Shown in pieces: positions 1 to 7,796 of a stretch of 54,440 nt of DNA (its first letter is position 1; the number at the start of each line of letters is the position of its first letter). The stretch is from Bacteroidota bacterium. GTDB lineage: Bacteria; Bacteroidota; Bacteroidia; Bacteroidales; Rikenellaceae. Below the pieces are notes generated by a model that was not told the DNA's origin, ran no database searches, and worked only from the letters and a program-made list of their open reading frames with translations. The position numbers and the translations under genes are program-made. The stretch covers positions 1 through 54,440 of the forward strand of contig JAEZPN010000017.1 of assembly GCA_023413645.1 (NCBI GenBank). Direction: 5' to 3'.

Positions 1-339
1 GCCATCGACATTCTCCGTACAGCTTCATCCGTAAGTATCACAAACGATGAGATTTCAATTCGTGGCAATAGCAATATCCTCGTTTTGCTGGATGACGTGC
101 CAACTACAGCAAGTGACCTTTCGACAATCCCTGCGGCTAACATTCAAAGCATTGATGTCATCACCAACCCCGACGCATCGCACGATGCAGGAGGTACGGG
201 CGGTATCATCAATATTGTCTCAAAGCGCACTCGTGCCGAGGGTTTTAGTGGTATGGTAGCGGCTAACTACGGTTTTAACCACTTTGTTAATGGCAATATT
301 GCCTTGGCACTAAATCGCAAGAAGGTTTCGTCGCTATAA
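1..339 (+). pseudogene. TonB-dependent receptor, plug-domain remnant
   Basis: The reading frame is open from base 1 and stops with TAA at 337-339. It encodes a plug domain: the segments IRGNSNILVLLDDVP and IDVITNPDASHDAGGTGGI are typical of TonB-dependent outer-membrane receptors of the OMP_b-brl_3 type, where the plug is followed by a 22-strand barrel of about 500 or more residues. Here the protein ends about 20 residues after the first expected barrel strand (GFSGMVAANYGF), and the 3' end of the glycerate kinase gene begins 19 bases later. The barrel is therefore missing and the gene is very probably a decayed remnant. The 5' part lies outside the window, so signal peptide and carboxypeptidase-like domains cannot be judged. 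An assembly error could also give this picture. Confidence 0.8.
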
Positions 340-358
340 TATGTGTAAGGGTTATAAT

Positions 359-1474
359 TTAGATTTTGCGCGCCACCTCGCGTGCGGCACGCTCCATGTT
401 GGCTATCGCAGTCTCTCGCTGCATGGCAACCTCCGTAGGCTGACCAATGGGTGTTATAGTTTGTATGTCGTGAAATCCTCCCGCAAGAAGCTCTGCGATA
501 TCCTCTACCCTACCGCCAAGTGCCACAACGGGGATAGCAAGGCGCTGTGCTGCACGTAGCACACCCGCAGGAGCCTTGCCGTGGAGTGTCTGCCTATCTA
601 TCGAACCCTCACCCGTAACGACCAACACTGCCCCCTCTGCCCTACGCTCAAAGTCGAGCAACGAGAGCACTATCTCTATACCGGGGCACATACGTGCACC
701 CAGCATGGTATATAGTGCATAGCCCATGCCTCCCGCAGCACCCGCTCCCGCAACCTCAGCGGCTTCGGCATCCACAACCTCGGCATAGTGACGTAGAGCC
801 ATGTCGAGGCGCTCCACCACTTCGGGCGATGCACCCTTCTGAGGTGCGAAGATATGCGCTGCACCCGTTGGTCCATATAGCGGATTATCGACATCTACAG
901 CCGCAGTGAAACGCACGCCCATCAATAGAGGATGACGCTCCGCAGTCGAGATGCTTGCCACACGCTTCAATATCGAAATCGTGTCGCAGAGTTCCTCGCC
1001 CGTGGCATCGTAGAAGCGGTAGCCAAGGGCACGCATCATGCCTACGCCGCAGTCGTTCGTGGCACTACCTCCCAAGCCCATTATAATCTTGCGACAGCCG
1101 CGCTCCAGAGCATCTACAATCAACTCGCCCGTGCCATAAGTGGAGGCGACAAGGGGGTTGCGTTCCTCGGGCTTCAGCAGCGTTATACCGCTCGCCGAGG
1201 ACATGGCTATAACCGCCGTATCTCCCTCGTTTATAAGTGCGTAGCGTGCCTCAACCTTACGACCAAGAGGGTCACTCACAACTCTTGACACCATCACGCC
1301 ACCCACACCCTCGCATATAGCCTCGGCCATGCCCTCGCCACCATCGGCAATAGCGAGCACCTCGACATCGGCATCGGGGCACTCCGCGATAAAGCCACGA
1401 CGGAATGCCTCGCCCGCCTCGCGTGAGGTGAGTGAGCCCTTGAATGAGTCAAATGCAGCGATAATGCGTGTCAT
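359..1474 (-). CDS. glxK: Glycerate kinase (GlxK/GarK family)
   Basis: Phosphorylates D-glycerate with ATP, giving 2-phosphoglycerate (or 3-phosphoglycerate in some members) for glycolysis; cytoplasmic. The 371-residue protein has the full family signature: N-terminal AFDSFKGSLTSREA, the IADGGEGMAEA motif, the MGLGGSATNDCGVGM phosphate loop, AAGGMGYAL, and the C-terminal VTGEGSIDRQTLHGKAP. I start at the ATG at 1472-1474, which puts the conserved MTRIIAAFDSFKGS at the N-terminus; an ATG ten codons upstream would add residues unlike the family. It is convergent with the receptor remnant and divergent from the aminopeptidase gene. No glyoxylate or glucarate pathway genes are nearby, so the source of glycerate is unknown. 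Confidence 0.93.
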   Translation of the reverse strand: MTRIIAAFDSFKGSLTSREAGEAFRRGFIAECPDADVEVLAIADGGEGMAEAICEGVGGVMVSRVVSDPLGRKVEARYALINEGDTAVIAMSSASGITLLKPEERNPLVASTYGTGELIVDALERGCRKIIMGLGGSATNDCGVGMMRALGYRFYDATGEELCDTISILKRVASISTAERHPLLMGVRFTAAVDVDNPLYGPTGAAHIFAPQKGASPEVVERLDMALRHYAEVVDAEAAEVAGAGAAGGMGYALYTMLGARMCPGIEIVLSLLDFERRAEGAVLVVTGEGSIDRQTLHGKAPAGVLRAAQRLAIPVVALGGRVEDIAELLAGGFHDIQTITPIGQPTEVAMQRETAIANMERAAREVARKI

Positions 1475-1533
1475 GGTGCGTGGTTTTGAAATCTTTTCAA
1501 CCACAAATATAAGGATTATTCAGCGAATATTCC

Positions 1534-1541
1534 TATCTTTG
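1534..1541 (+). promoter_or_regulatory. Promoter -7 element (TATCTTTG) for the M1 aminopeptidase gene
   Basis: TATCTTTG matches the Bacteroidota -7 consensus TAnnTTTG and lies 34 bases before the ATG. No clear TTTG -33 element is visible at the expected spacing, so the call rests on the -7 box and its position. Confidence 0.55.
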
Positions 1542-1575
1542 TGAGTGCAGTTTTCAGATAAAACCTATTTCTACT

Positions 1576-4383
1576 ATGAAACGACTCAAAACGCTTATAC
1601 TTATTTCATTTGTGACGCTCCTCTCGCTATCTGCGGTTAGCGCCCAAAATCACCGCTACGATGCGGGTGTAAGTCGCGAGCTTGCCGAGTGGCGCAAGGC
1701 TACGATTAAGGATGTGAGGTATGGACTATATTTCGACCTTGTGGAGGATAGAGGCGTGGCGTGGCTACGCTTCAACCTCGATGCACCCCAGGAGGTTATC
1801 ATAGATTTTCGCAATACCGACCTTGTGCGCGATGTTACTTTGTCGGATAGTGGGGAGAGCATACACAACGAGTGTACACTTGCTAACGAGCATATCGTTG
1901 TGCCAGCAAGCGAGACTCGCGCGGGTATAAACGGCATAGGCATCATATTCTCCGTTGACAACCAGTCGCTTAACCGCAAACCCGACTTCCTATATACGCT
2001 GCTTGTGCCCGACCGTGCCCGCACCCTCTTTCCATGTTTCGACCAGCCCGATATGAAAGCGACATACGAGCTACATCTCGCAATACCAGAGGACTGGGTC
2101 GCTATTTCGAATACCGCAACTCGCGAGTTGGACTATGTGAAGGAGTGGAGCGATTACTATTTCGATGAACCACTTGCCGAGGATATGAAGGTTGTGAGCT
2201 TCGAGCCCACAGAGCCTTTGAGCACCTACCTCTTCTCGTTCGTGGCGGGTAAGTTCGATAGTCGCACCTACGACGACGGTAACCACCGCTTCACGGCATA
2301 CTACCGCGAGACCGACCCCAAGCGCCTTGCGCAGCTCGACACCATCTTTGAGCAGGTGGCGGCATCGTTGGAGTGGTTGGAGGAGTACACGGGCATCCCA
2401 TACCCCTTTGCCAAGTACGACCTTATCATGCTCCCTGGCTTCCAGTATGGCGGCATGGAGCATACGGGAGCTACGCTCTACAACGACAGCCAGATGTTCC
2501 TCGGCGAGAACCCCACGCTCGATGAGGAGCTTCGCCGCATACAGCTTATTGCACACGAAACGGCGCATATGTGGTTTGGCGACTACGTAACGATGGAGTG
2601 GTTCAACGACGTCTGGACAAAGGAGATATTCGCGAACTACTTTGCTGCACGCATGACCGAGCCCCTATTCCCCGATGTCAACCACCGCCTGAACAACCTT
2701 AAGACATACACCCATGCGGCATACAACGAGGATCGCACAGCGGGTCGCACCGCCATACGTCAAGAGCTTGACAACCTGAACAATGCGGGACTTATCTACG
2801 GACAGACAATCTACAACAAAGCCCCCATCGTGATGGAGAAGATTGTGGAGCTTATGGGCGAGGAGGCCTTCCGCGCGGGTATTCAGGAGTATTTGCAGAC
2901 CTACGCCTACGGCAACGCCACATGGAACGACCTTGTGGCAATACTCGACAAGCACAGCAAGGAGGATATCGCCACATTCAGCGAGGCGTGGGTCGAGAAG
3001 CCCTATATGCCAATGATTTACTTCACCCACAAAAGAGGCCGCTACCATATTGTCGACAACAACGCGCCATGGCGACAGCGCTACAACTGCTATGTGGAGT
3101 ATAAGAACGGCAAGACGGAGATTATCGAGGTGGAGACAAAGCTCGGTCAGGGTCACATCAAGTTTCCTCGCAACGCCGAGGTCGTCATTCCCAACTGCAA
3201 TGGCCGAGGCTATGGACTCTTTGTGTTGCCCAAGGAGACAGCCGCGTGGATGATGAACAATATTGGCGAGGTAGAGGATGACCTTATGCGCCAGTCGATG
3301 GTGACGATGCTCAACGAGGTCTACGAGTGGCGTAATATTGAGACAGAGTGCAGTGTGTACGAGTGGCTCGACTTCCTTATCGACTACATCCCGCGCGAGG
3401 AGAACTACCTCGTGGCCTCTACGCTCAACGGCTACCTCACGAAGCCGATGCTCGAGGTGGGCACGGCCGAAGATGAGGCGCGCCTCTGGGAGATAGCAAC
3501 GACGTGTGACAACCCTGCCCTCAGCCGCCGCCTGAAGATGACACTTGCCCATGTTATGCGCTCGGAGGAGGTATGTGATGTGATGTACGATATGTGGAAG
3601 ACAAAGAGCGACGCCATGCTCAATGAGAGTGATTACATGACACTCGCTTATGAGCTTGCGGTGCGCTATCCCGAGCGCTACGACGAGATATACACCACTC
3701 AGCTTGAGCGTATTACGAACCCCGATAGGCGTAACCAGTTCGAGTATATAATCCGCGGTACACACCCCGACGTAGAGGTGCGCGATGCTCTGTTTGAGTC
3801 ACTCATGGAGCCCGAGAATCGCCGCATAGAGCCTTGGACAGCGACGCTACTCAGTTACCTCAACCACCACCTTCGCCAAGATGAGGCCGTGAAGTATATC
3901 TACCGCGGCTTGGAGGAGATGGAGGAGGTGCAGCGCACGGGCGACATCTTCTTCCCCCGCAACTGGGCGGGGGCGCTCCTCGGAGGTCATACGAGCGACA
4001 AGGCAAAAGCCGAGGTGGAGCGCTTCCTATGCGACCACCCCGACTATCCTCGCCTCCTACGCAACAAGATACTACAGGCAGCCGATATGCGCCAGAAAGA
4101 GCATCCTCTCAGCCAGTTACTGCTTCACCCAGATAAGCCCATCAGTGTCGTAACCGCGGGCGTCTGCTTCGGAGAGGACATATTCCAGGGTGGACTCTGG
4201 GAGGCTGGGCGTGCGCGAGAGTATCCACAGATACTTCGGCGAGCTGCTACCCACGAGTGCCCAGTCGTAGTTATCGCCGAGCGCCAAGATGTTGTAGTCA
4301 GAATAGAAGAACAGGAAGAACGACACGCGCAGCTGTCCTGGTTGCTTACCCAACTTCGCCCTGCCGTCTGTGATGCGCAGTAG
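1576..4383 (+). CDS. pepN: Secreted M1-family zinc aminopeptidase
   Basis: Removes N-terminal residues from peptides; likely periplasmic or surface-exposed. A signal peptide covers residues 1 to about 23, with a hydrophobic core and VSA-Q cleavage site. The gluzincin active site is intact: HETAH with zinc ligands His327 and His331, catalytic Glu328, and third ligand Glu350 (WTKE), spaced exactly as HExxH-18x-E. The exopeptidase motif near residue 293 reads GGMEH instead of the usual GxMEN. The C-terminal half is the helical ERAP1-like domain. The last roughly 88 residues (from about 4117) lie antisense to the lipocalin gene and look unlike a natural M1 C-terminus, so the original stop near 4110 was probably lost. 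The enzyme core is unaffected. Confidence 0.93.
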   Translation: MKRLKTLILISFVTLLSLSAVSAQNHRYDAGVSRELAEWRKATIKDVRYGLYFDLVEDRGVAWLRFNLDAPQEVIIDFRNTDLVRDVTLSDSGESIHNECTLANEHIVVPASETRAGINGIGIIFSVDNQSLNRKPDFLYTLLVPDRARTLFPCFDQPDMKATYELHLAIPEDWVAISNTATRELDYVKEWSDYYFDEPLAEDMKVVSFEPTEPLSTYLFSFVAGKFDSRTYDDGNHRFTAYYRETDPKRLAQLDTIFEQVAASLEWLEEYTGIPYPFAKYDLIMLPGFQYGGMEHTGATLYNDSQMFLGENPTLDEELRRIQLIAHETAHMWFGDYVTMEWFNDVWTKEIFANYFAARMTEPLFPDVNHRLNNLKTYTHAAYNEDRTAGRTAIRQELDNLNNAGLIYGQTIYNKAPIVMEKIVELMGEEAFRAGIQEYLQTYAYGNATWNDLVAILDKHSKEDIATFSEAWVEKPYMPMIYFTHKRGRYHIVDNNAPWRQRYNCYVEYKNGKTEIIEVETKLGQGHIKFPRNAEVVIPNCNGRGYGLFVLPKETAAWMMNNIGEVEDDLMRQSMVTMLNEVYEWRNIETECSVYEWLDFLIDYIPREENYLVASTLNGYLTKPMLEVGTAEDEARLWEIATTCDNPALSRRLKMTLAHVMRSEEVCDVMYDMWKTKSDAMLNESDYMTLAYELAVRYPERYDEIYTTQLERITNPDRRNQFEYIIRGTHPDVEVRDALFESLMEPENRRIEPWTATLLSYLNHHLRQDEAVKYIYRGLEEMEEVQRTGDIFFPRNWAGALLGGHTSDKAKAEVERFLCDHPDYPRLLRNKILQAADMRQKEHPLSQLLLHPDKPISVVTAGVCFGEDIFQGGLWEAGRAREYPQILRRAATHECPVVVIAERQDVVVRIEEQEERHAQLSWLLTQLRPAVCDAQ

Positions 4384-4629
4384 TCCCGTTTTGGAGTCTA
4401 TGCCGCTATTACGCACCGCAATCCTGCCATCGGGCTCGAGGGTGTAGAATGCCTCGCAACGCTCCATGTTACGCTCGAAGCGGTGGTCATAGCGTGCCAA
4501 CTCATACCAGCGGCCCATGTATCGCTTAATGTCGAGGTTATCGACGGTGGTTACATTGATACTCTGCGCCTTACACGACGAGGCCGACAAGAGGATTACT
4601 GCCATAACAATAGTGTAGATGTATCTCAT
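4117..4629 (-). CDS. blc: Bacterial lipocalin (Blc-type outer-membrane lipoprotein)
   Basis: A 170-residue lipocalin: a hydrophobic leader followed by a probable lipobox ending at the Cys of SASSC, then the lipocalin GxW motif in MGRWYELARYDHRFER and the second conserved region YDWALVGSSSPKYLWILSRTP. Blc proteins bind fatty acids or lysophospholipids and are usually anchored to the outer membrane. I start at the ATG at 4627-4629, which gives a normal lipoprotein leader; the ATG seven codons upstream adds nothing recognisable. Its last 267 bases overlap the 3' end of the M1 aminopeptidase frame on the other strand. It diverges from purC. I did not find a clear promoter for it. Confidence 0.9.
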   Translation of the reverse strand: MRYIYTIVMAVILLSASSCKAQSINVTTVDNLDIKRYMGRWYELARYDHRFERNMERCEAFYTLEPDGRIAVRNSGIDSKTGLLRITDGRAKLGKQPGQLRVSFFLFFYSDYNILALGDNYDWALVGSSSPKYLWILSRTPSLPESTLEYVLSEADARGYDTDGLIWVKQ

Positions 4630-4683
4630 AAGCGTTGTGTTTGCAACCAAATAAACATATATAGTGCCAACTCATCGCTACGA

Positions 4684-4715
4684 TTTGCATTTTTGGTTAA
4701 AAGGTGCTATCTTTG
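4684..4715 (+). promoter_or_regulatory. Promoter of purC (TTTG-N20-TATCTTTG)
   Basis: TTTG at 4684-4687 and TATCTTTG at 4708-4715 are separated by exactly 20 bases, a textbook Bacteroidota sigma-ABfr promoter. Transcription should start near 4722, giving a leader of about 20 bases. Confidence 0.82.
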
Positions 4716-4744
4716 TGTTTTAGAAACTAAATACACTTCAAAAT

Positions 4745-5689
4745 ATGAACGCTATTGTAAAGAACGATTTTCAGTTCGAGGGCCAGAAGGGTCACTATGT
4801 AGGTAAGGTACGCGACGTATATAACATCAACGACGACTACCTCGTGATGGTTGTGTCGGACCGCATCTCAGCTTTCGACGTTGTACTTCCCAAGGGTATC
4901 CCCTTCAAGGGTCAGGTATTGAACCAGATTGCTGCTAAGTTCCTCGATGCTACAACAGACATCCTTCCCAACTGGAAGATTGGCGTGCCCGATCCTATGG
5001 TAACTGTAGGTCACCGCTGCGAGCCCTACAAGGTCGAGATGGTTATTCGTGGCTACCTCTCTGGTCACGCATGGAGAGAGTATAAGGCAGGCAAGCGCAC
5101 CATCTGTGGCGTAGCAATGCCCGACGGCATGGTAGAGAACCAGAAGTTCCCCGAGCCTATCATCACCCCCACCACAAAGGCTGACGAGGGTCACGACGAG
5201 GATATCTCAAAGGAGGAGATCATCTCTCAGGGCCTCGTATCACGCGAGGAGTACGAGCAGTTGGAGGCATACACACGTGCTATCTTCCAGCGCGGTACCG
5301 AGATTGCGGCTAAGATGGGTCTTATCCTCGTAGATACAAAGTATGAGTTCGGCAAGAAGAACGGCACCATCTACCTCATGGACGAGATTCACACTCCCGA
5401 CTCATCACGCTACTTCTACAAGGAGGGTTACGAGGAGCGCCTCGCTAAGGGCGAGAAGCAGAAGCAGCTCTCTAAGGAGTTCGTTCGCGAGTGGTGGATG
5501 GAGAATGGCTTCCAGGGCCAGGAGGGTCAGCAGGTTCCCGATATGACACCCGAGGTTGTTGCAGGCATCACAGAGCGCTACATCGAGTTGTTCGAGGCTG
5601 TTACAGGCGAGAAGTTCGTACGCGCTGAGGATGGCGACATCGAGGCCCGCATCGAGAAGAACGTATCGGAGTACCTCAAGACTTTGTAG
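4745..5689 (+). CDS. purC: Phosphoribosylaminoimidazole-succinocarboxamide synthase
   Basis: Joins CAIR and aspartate with ATP to make SAICAR, in de novo purine synthesis. At 314 residues this is the longer PurC form common in Bacteroidota rather than the roughly 240-residue E. coli form. Diagnostic segments are GKVRDVY near the N-terminus, VVSDRISAFDVVLPKGIPFKG, the EMVIRGYLSGHAWREYK segment and the DEIHTPDSSRYF motif towards the C-terminus. It has its own strong promoter just upstream and is followed after 8 bases by a small secreted-protein gene that it probably co-transcribes. No other pur genes are in the window. Confidence 0.97.
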   Translation: MNAIVKNDFQFEGQKGHYVGKVRDVYNINDDYLVMVVSDRISAFDVVLPKGIPFKGQVLNQIAAKFLDATTDILPNWKIGVPDPMVTVGHRCEPYKVEMVIRGYLSGHAWREYKAGKRTICGVAMPDGMVENQKFPEPIITPTTKADEGHDEDISKEEIISQGLVSREEYEQLEAYTRAIFQRGTEIAAKMGLILVDTKYEFGKKNGTIYLMDEIHTPDSSRYFYKEGYEERLAKGEKQKQLSKEFVREWWMENGFQGQEGQQVPDMTPEVVAGITERYIELFEAVTGEKFVRAEDGDIEARIEKNVSEYLKTL

Positions 5690-5697
5690 TTTAGGCT

Positions 5698-6192
5698 ATG
5701 AAAAAATATATCATGCTACTTGCAGTCCTCTTCGTAGGCATGCAAGTAGCAAGTGCACAGACACTTACCGAGGGTACGGTCGACGTTCTTCGCAATCAGA
5801 GTGTTAAGGTCGTTGTGGACTACTCCAATGCCATTATCATGGACATGACCGAGGCCGAGTTTGCGGAGTATGAGGATGATTGGTACAAGGACCAGCCTAC
5901 TATCATGAGCGACTTCTTGGAGGAGGTAAACCAGAGATCGGGACACCTCTTGTATATGAGCGCACGCAGAGAATCTGACTACACGCTACGATGGAGCGTT
6001 AGGTATATCTACGAGAGCGGCGATATCGTCAGCGACTTCTACCTTGAGAGTGCGGATGGTGAGGTCGTTGCGAAAATCGCAGATGTAGTCGGCGAGGGAA
6101 GCGGATTTGGCACAAAGCTCTACCGCATTAAGAGTGGTGCCGAAAGCACAGGCCGTACGTTAGGCAAGTTTCTCAGTAAACAGCTTAAATAA
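5698..6192 (+). CDS. Secreted protein of unknown function, 164 residues
   Basis: I do not recognise a named family. The first 20 residues form a classical signal peptide (MKKYIMLLAVLFVGMQVASA, cleavage before Gln). The mature part is mixed alpha/beta with many acidic residues (EAEFAEYEDDWYKDQP), one likely beta-rich centre (TLRWSVRYIYESGDIVSDFYLES) and a basic C-terminus. No cysteines follow the leader and no membrane segments are seen. It starts 8 bases after purC and ends just before a strong terminator, so it closes the purC transcript; this linkage does not by itself indicate a purine role. Confidence 0.75.
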   Translation: MKKYIMLLAVLFVGMQVASAQTLTEGTVDVLRNQSVKVVVDYSNAIIMDMTEAEFAEYEDDWYKDQPTIMSDFLEEVNQRSGHLLYMSARRESDYTLRWSVRYIYESGDIVSDFYLESADGEVVAKIADVVGEGSGFGTKLYRIKSGAESTGRTLGKFLSKQLK

Positions 6193-6198
6193 AAATGA

Positions 6199-6231
6199 GG
6201 GGTGTTCGATAATGTCGAACGCCCCTTTATT
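6199..6231 (+). terminator. Intrinsic terminator after purC and secreted-protein gene
   Basis: An 11-bp stem (GGGGTGTTCGA / TCGAACGCCCC, one G-T pair) with a 5-base loop is followed by a short T-rich stretch. It lies a few bases after the preceding stop codon. Confidence 0.8.
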
Positions 6232-6257
6232 GAATCGCAACATAAACACTAACCCAT

Positions 6258-7070
6258 ATGATAGAATTCTTACAAATACAATTTTTTGGTTTTCTCCCAG
6301 CAATCATACTATTTGCTGTCATCGTTGCTCTCGATAGACGCCGCCCCGAGCCCTTCGGACAACTCGTCAAGGCATTCTTCTTTGGTGCTATTCCTGCCGG
6401 CATCATCATCGTCACAGTATTAATAATGGAGTTAGTAGGCATAGGGTTGAACACAGGACCCTTCGCATCGGCATTTTTCAGCGCTGCCATCCCCGAGGAG
6501 GCACTTAAGTTACTGATGTTGTGGTTGGTGCTCCGCAAAAATAAGTACTACGACGAGAAGTTTGACGGCATCGTCTACTCGTGCTGCGTGGGTCTCGGCT
6601 TCGCGGCATTCGAAAATGTTCTCTACCTGATGGACTTCAACATTGCCACAGTCGTCTTACGCGGCACCCTATCTGTTCCTGGACACTTCTTGTACGCCGT
6701 GATGATGGGTTACTTCTACTCGCTTGCTCATTACAACACCAAGCGCCGCAAGTTGAACATGGTTCTAACATTCTTGGTCCCCATGCTTGCCCACGGACTC
6801 TACGACTATGCGCTCATGTCGCTGGAGTATGTCAACGTGTGGTTTGCAATCCTTATCACGTGCGTTGCCTTCCCCGCTATTATAGCAGGCTCGTGGATTA
6901 TATCTATCAAGTTTATTAAGCGCCACCTCACAAGCGACGATGAAGACGAGGCACGCGCCATGGTCGAGGCCGAGGCTATAGCCAAAGCAGAAGCATATAC
7001 TCCGATTGATGTAGAGGTAGAGTCTAATGAGGAGGAGACACCCGCAGAACCCATAGAACCCACAAAATAA
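6258..7070 (+). CDS. prsW: PrsW-family intramembrane metalloprotease
   Basis: A 270-residue polytopic membrane protein of the PrsW/CPBP-related family. The family's metal-binding and catalytic motifs are present in order: IPEEALKL (EExxK type), GLGFAAFENVLYL, VPGHFLYAVMMGYFYSLAH and HGLYDYAL. Founding members cleave anti-sigma factors within the membrane; no sigma/anti-sigma pair is adjacent here, so the substrate is unknown. The last 45 or so residues form a hydrophilic, very acidic tail (DDEDEARAMVEAEAIAKAEA, then EEETPAEP) outside the catalytic domain. The gene follows a terminator and precedes a 600-base repeat region, so it is probably a single-gene unit. Confidence 0.88.
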   Translation: MIEFLQIQFFGFLPAIILFAVIVALDRRRPEPFGQLVKAFFFGAIPAGIIIVTVLIMELVGIGLNTGPFASAFFSAAIPEEALKLLMLWLVLRKNKYYDEKFDGIVYSCCVGLGFAAFENVLYLMDFNIATVVLRGTLSVPGHFLYAVMMGYFYSLAHYNTKRRKLNMVLTFLVPMLAHGLYDYALMSLEYVNVWFAILITCVAFPAIIAGSWIISIKFIKRHLTSDDEDEARAMVEAEAIAKAEAYTPIDVEVESNEEETPAEPIEPTK

Positions 7071-7100
7071 CAAGACGCCCCACTACCCAATTTTTCATCA

Positions 7101-7139
7101 GAGTGGTGTGGTAGTGGTGCATCACAAAAGAGACCTCCC
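7101..7139 (+). repeat. 39-base direct repeat, first copy
   Basis: Identical to 7571-7609, 470 bases away. Its beginning (TCAGAGTGGTGTGGT from 7098) recurs once more at about 30229, just before another structured element, so this is a short dispersed repeat that accompanies the 128 bp elements. Confidence 0.85.
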
Positions 7140-7570
7140 CGCGGAGATTGCCACGGCTTGTTCCAAGCCTCGCAATGACGGTGGATAGTGTGTAGCCAGC
7201 GAGGAGATCCTTCGTTACACTCAGGATGACATAGAGAGCGAGAGATTGCCACGGCTACGCGTGCAACGTCCCCCACAACCTTGCGGGTATACTTTTATAT
7301 ACCCGCGGAGATTGCCACGGCTTGTTCCAAGCCTCGCAATGACATACGCTGTCATTCTGAACGGAGTGAAGAATCTCCTCGAAGCCGACAAGCGACAACC
7401 CGCGTTGATAGCGCATAGTCAGCGAGGGGATCCTTCGTTGCACTCAGGATGACATAGAGCCGGTGTGATAAGGAAACTAAGGAAATTAAGGAACGACTTC
7501 CTAAACTCCCTAAACTCCTTAACATCCCTAAATTCCCTAACCGCTCTTCCTCCCTAACCGCGCCTTACTC

Positions 7571-7609
7571 GAGTGGTGTGGTAGTGGTGCATCACAAAAG
7601 AGACCTCCC
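7571..7609 (+). repeat. 39-base direct repeat, second copy
   Basis: Identical to 7101-7139 in the same orientation. The sequence between the two copies is made of other repeats, so recombination between them would delete most of the nest. Confidence 0.85.
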
Positions 7610-7668
7610 AAGGATAGTACTCAACGTACAGCCCACGATAGTTTAGTGATAGGATATTATACCGCCTA

Positions 7669-7796
7669 AATTTCTTGTCAGAAGGGGTTAGGTGTGGCCT
7701 CGACATGAAAATAGCCAGGATGGGACATACTTGACGTATTTCCCATTCTGGCTATTGATTGAGAGGTCGCAAATGACCCCTTATCACAAGAAATTA
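7669..7796 (+). repeat. Structured palindromic element, copy 1
   Basis: A 128-base element with terminal inverted repeats (AATTTCTTGTC... and ...CACAAGAAATTA, about 24 bases per arm with few mismatches). Inside is a core hairpin: stem AATAGCCA/TGGCTATT around GGATGGGACATAC and GTATTTCCCATTC. Between core and right arm is the segment GATTGAGAGGTCG...ATGACC, which can pair either locally or with GGCCTC left of the core. The right end contains the stop codon of proS (TAA on the minus strand at 7796-7794). Six further copies are in this window. No open frame of its own is conserved. Confidence 0.88.

Larger units (their letters stand above)
7071..7668. repeat. Nest of intergenic repeats with no gene
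   Basis: About 600 bases without a supportable gene, built from repeated pieces. A 39-base direct repeat (starting GAGTGGTGTGGTAGTGG) is identical at 7101-7139 and 7571-7609. A second repeat, starting GCGGAGATTGCCACGG and ending CGCAATGAC, is at 7141-7179 and 7305-7343, with a partial copy near 7240. Segments ending CACTCAGGATGACATAGAG occur near 7210 and 7435, and the stretch near 7351 (GTCATTCTGAACGGAGTGAA) resembles dispersed repeats seen between genes in many bacteria. A hairpin with a 9-bp stem (GCGGGTATA/TATACCCGC) lies at 7283-7306. The part at 7470-7555 is low-complexity AGGAA/CCTAAA sequence that can fold back on itself. Confidence 0.75.

Noticed and set aside
2665..3765. Long antisense frame (366 codons) within the M1 aminopeptidase gene
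   Set aside because: Shadow frame caused by the codon bias of the true gene; no family resemblance.
6806..7276. Minus-strand frame of 156 codons
   Set aside because: Antisense to the PrsW C-terminus and then built from dispersed repeats; composition is not protein-like.
7071..7668. Possible CRISPR array
   Set aside because: The repeats differ in sequence and spacing, with no regular spacers and no cas genes.
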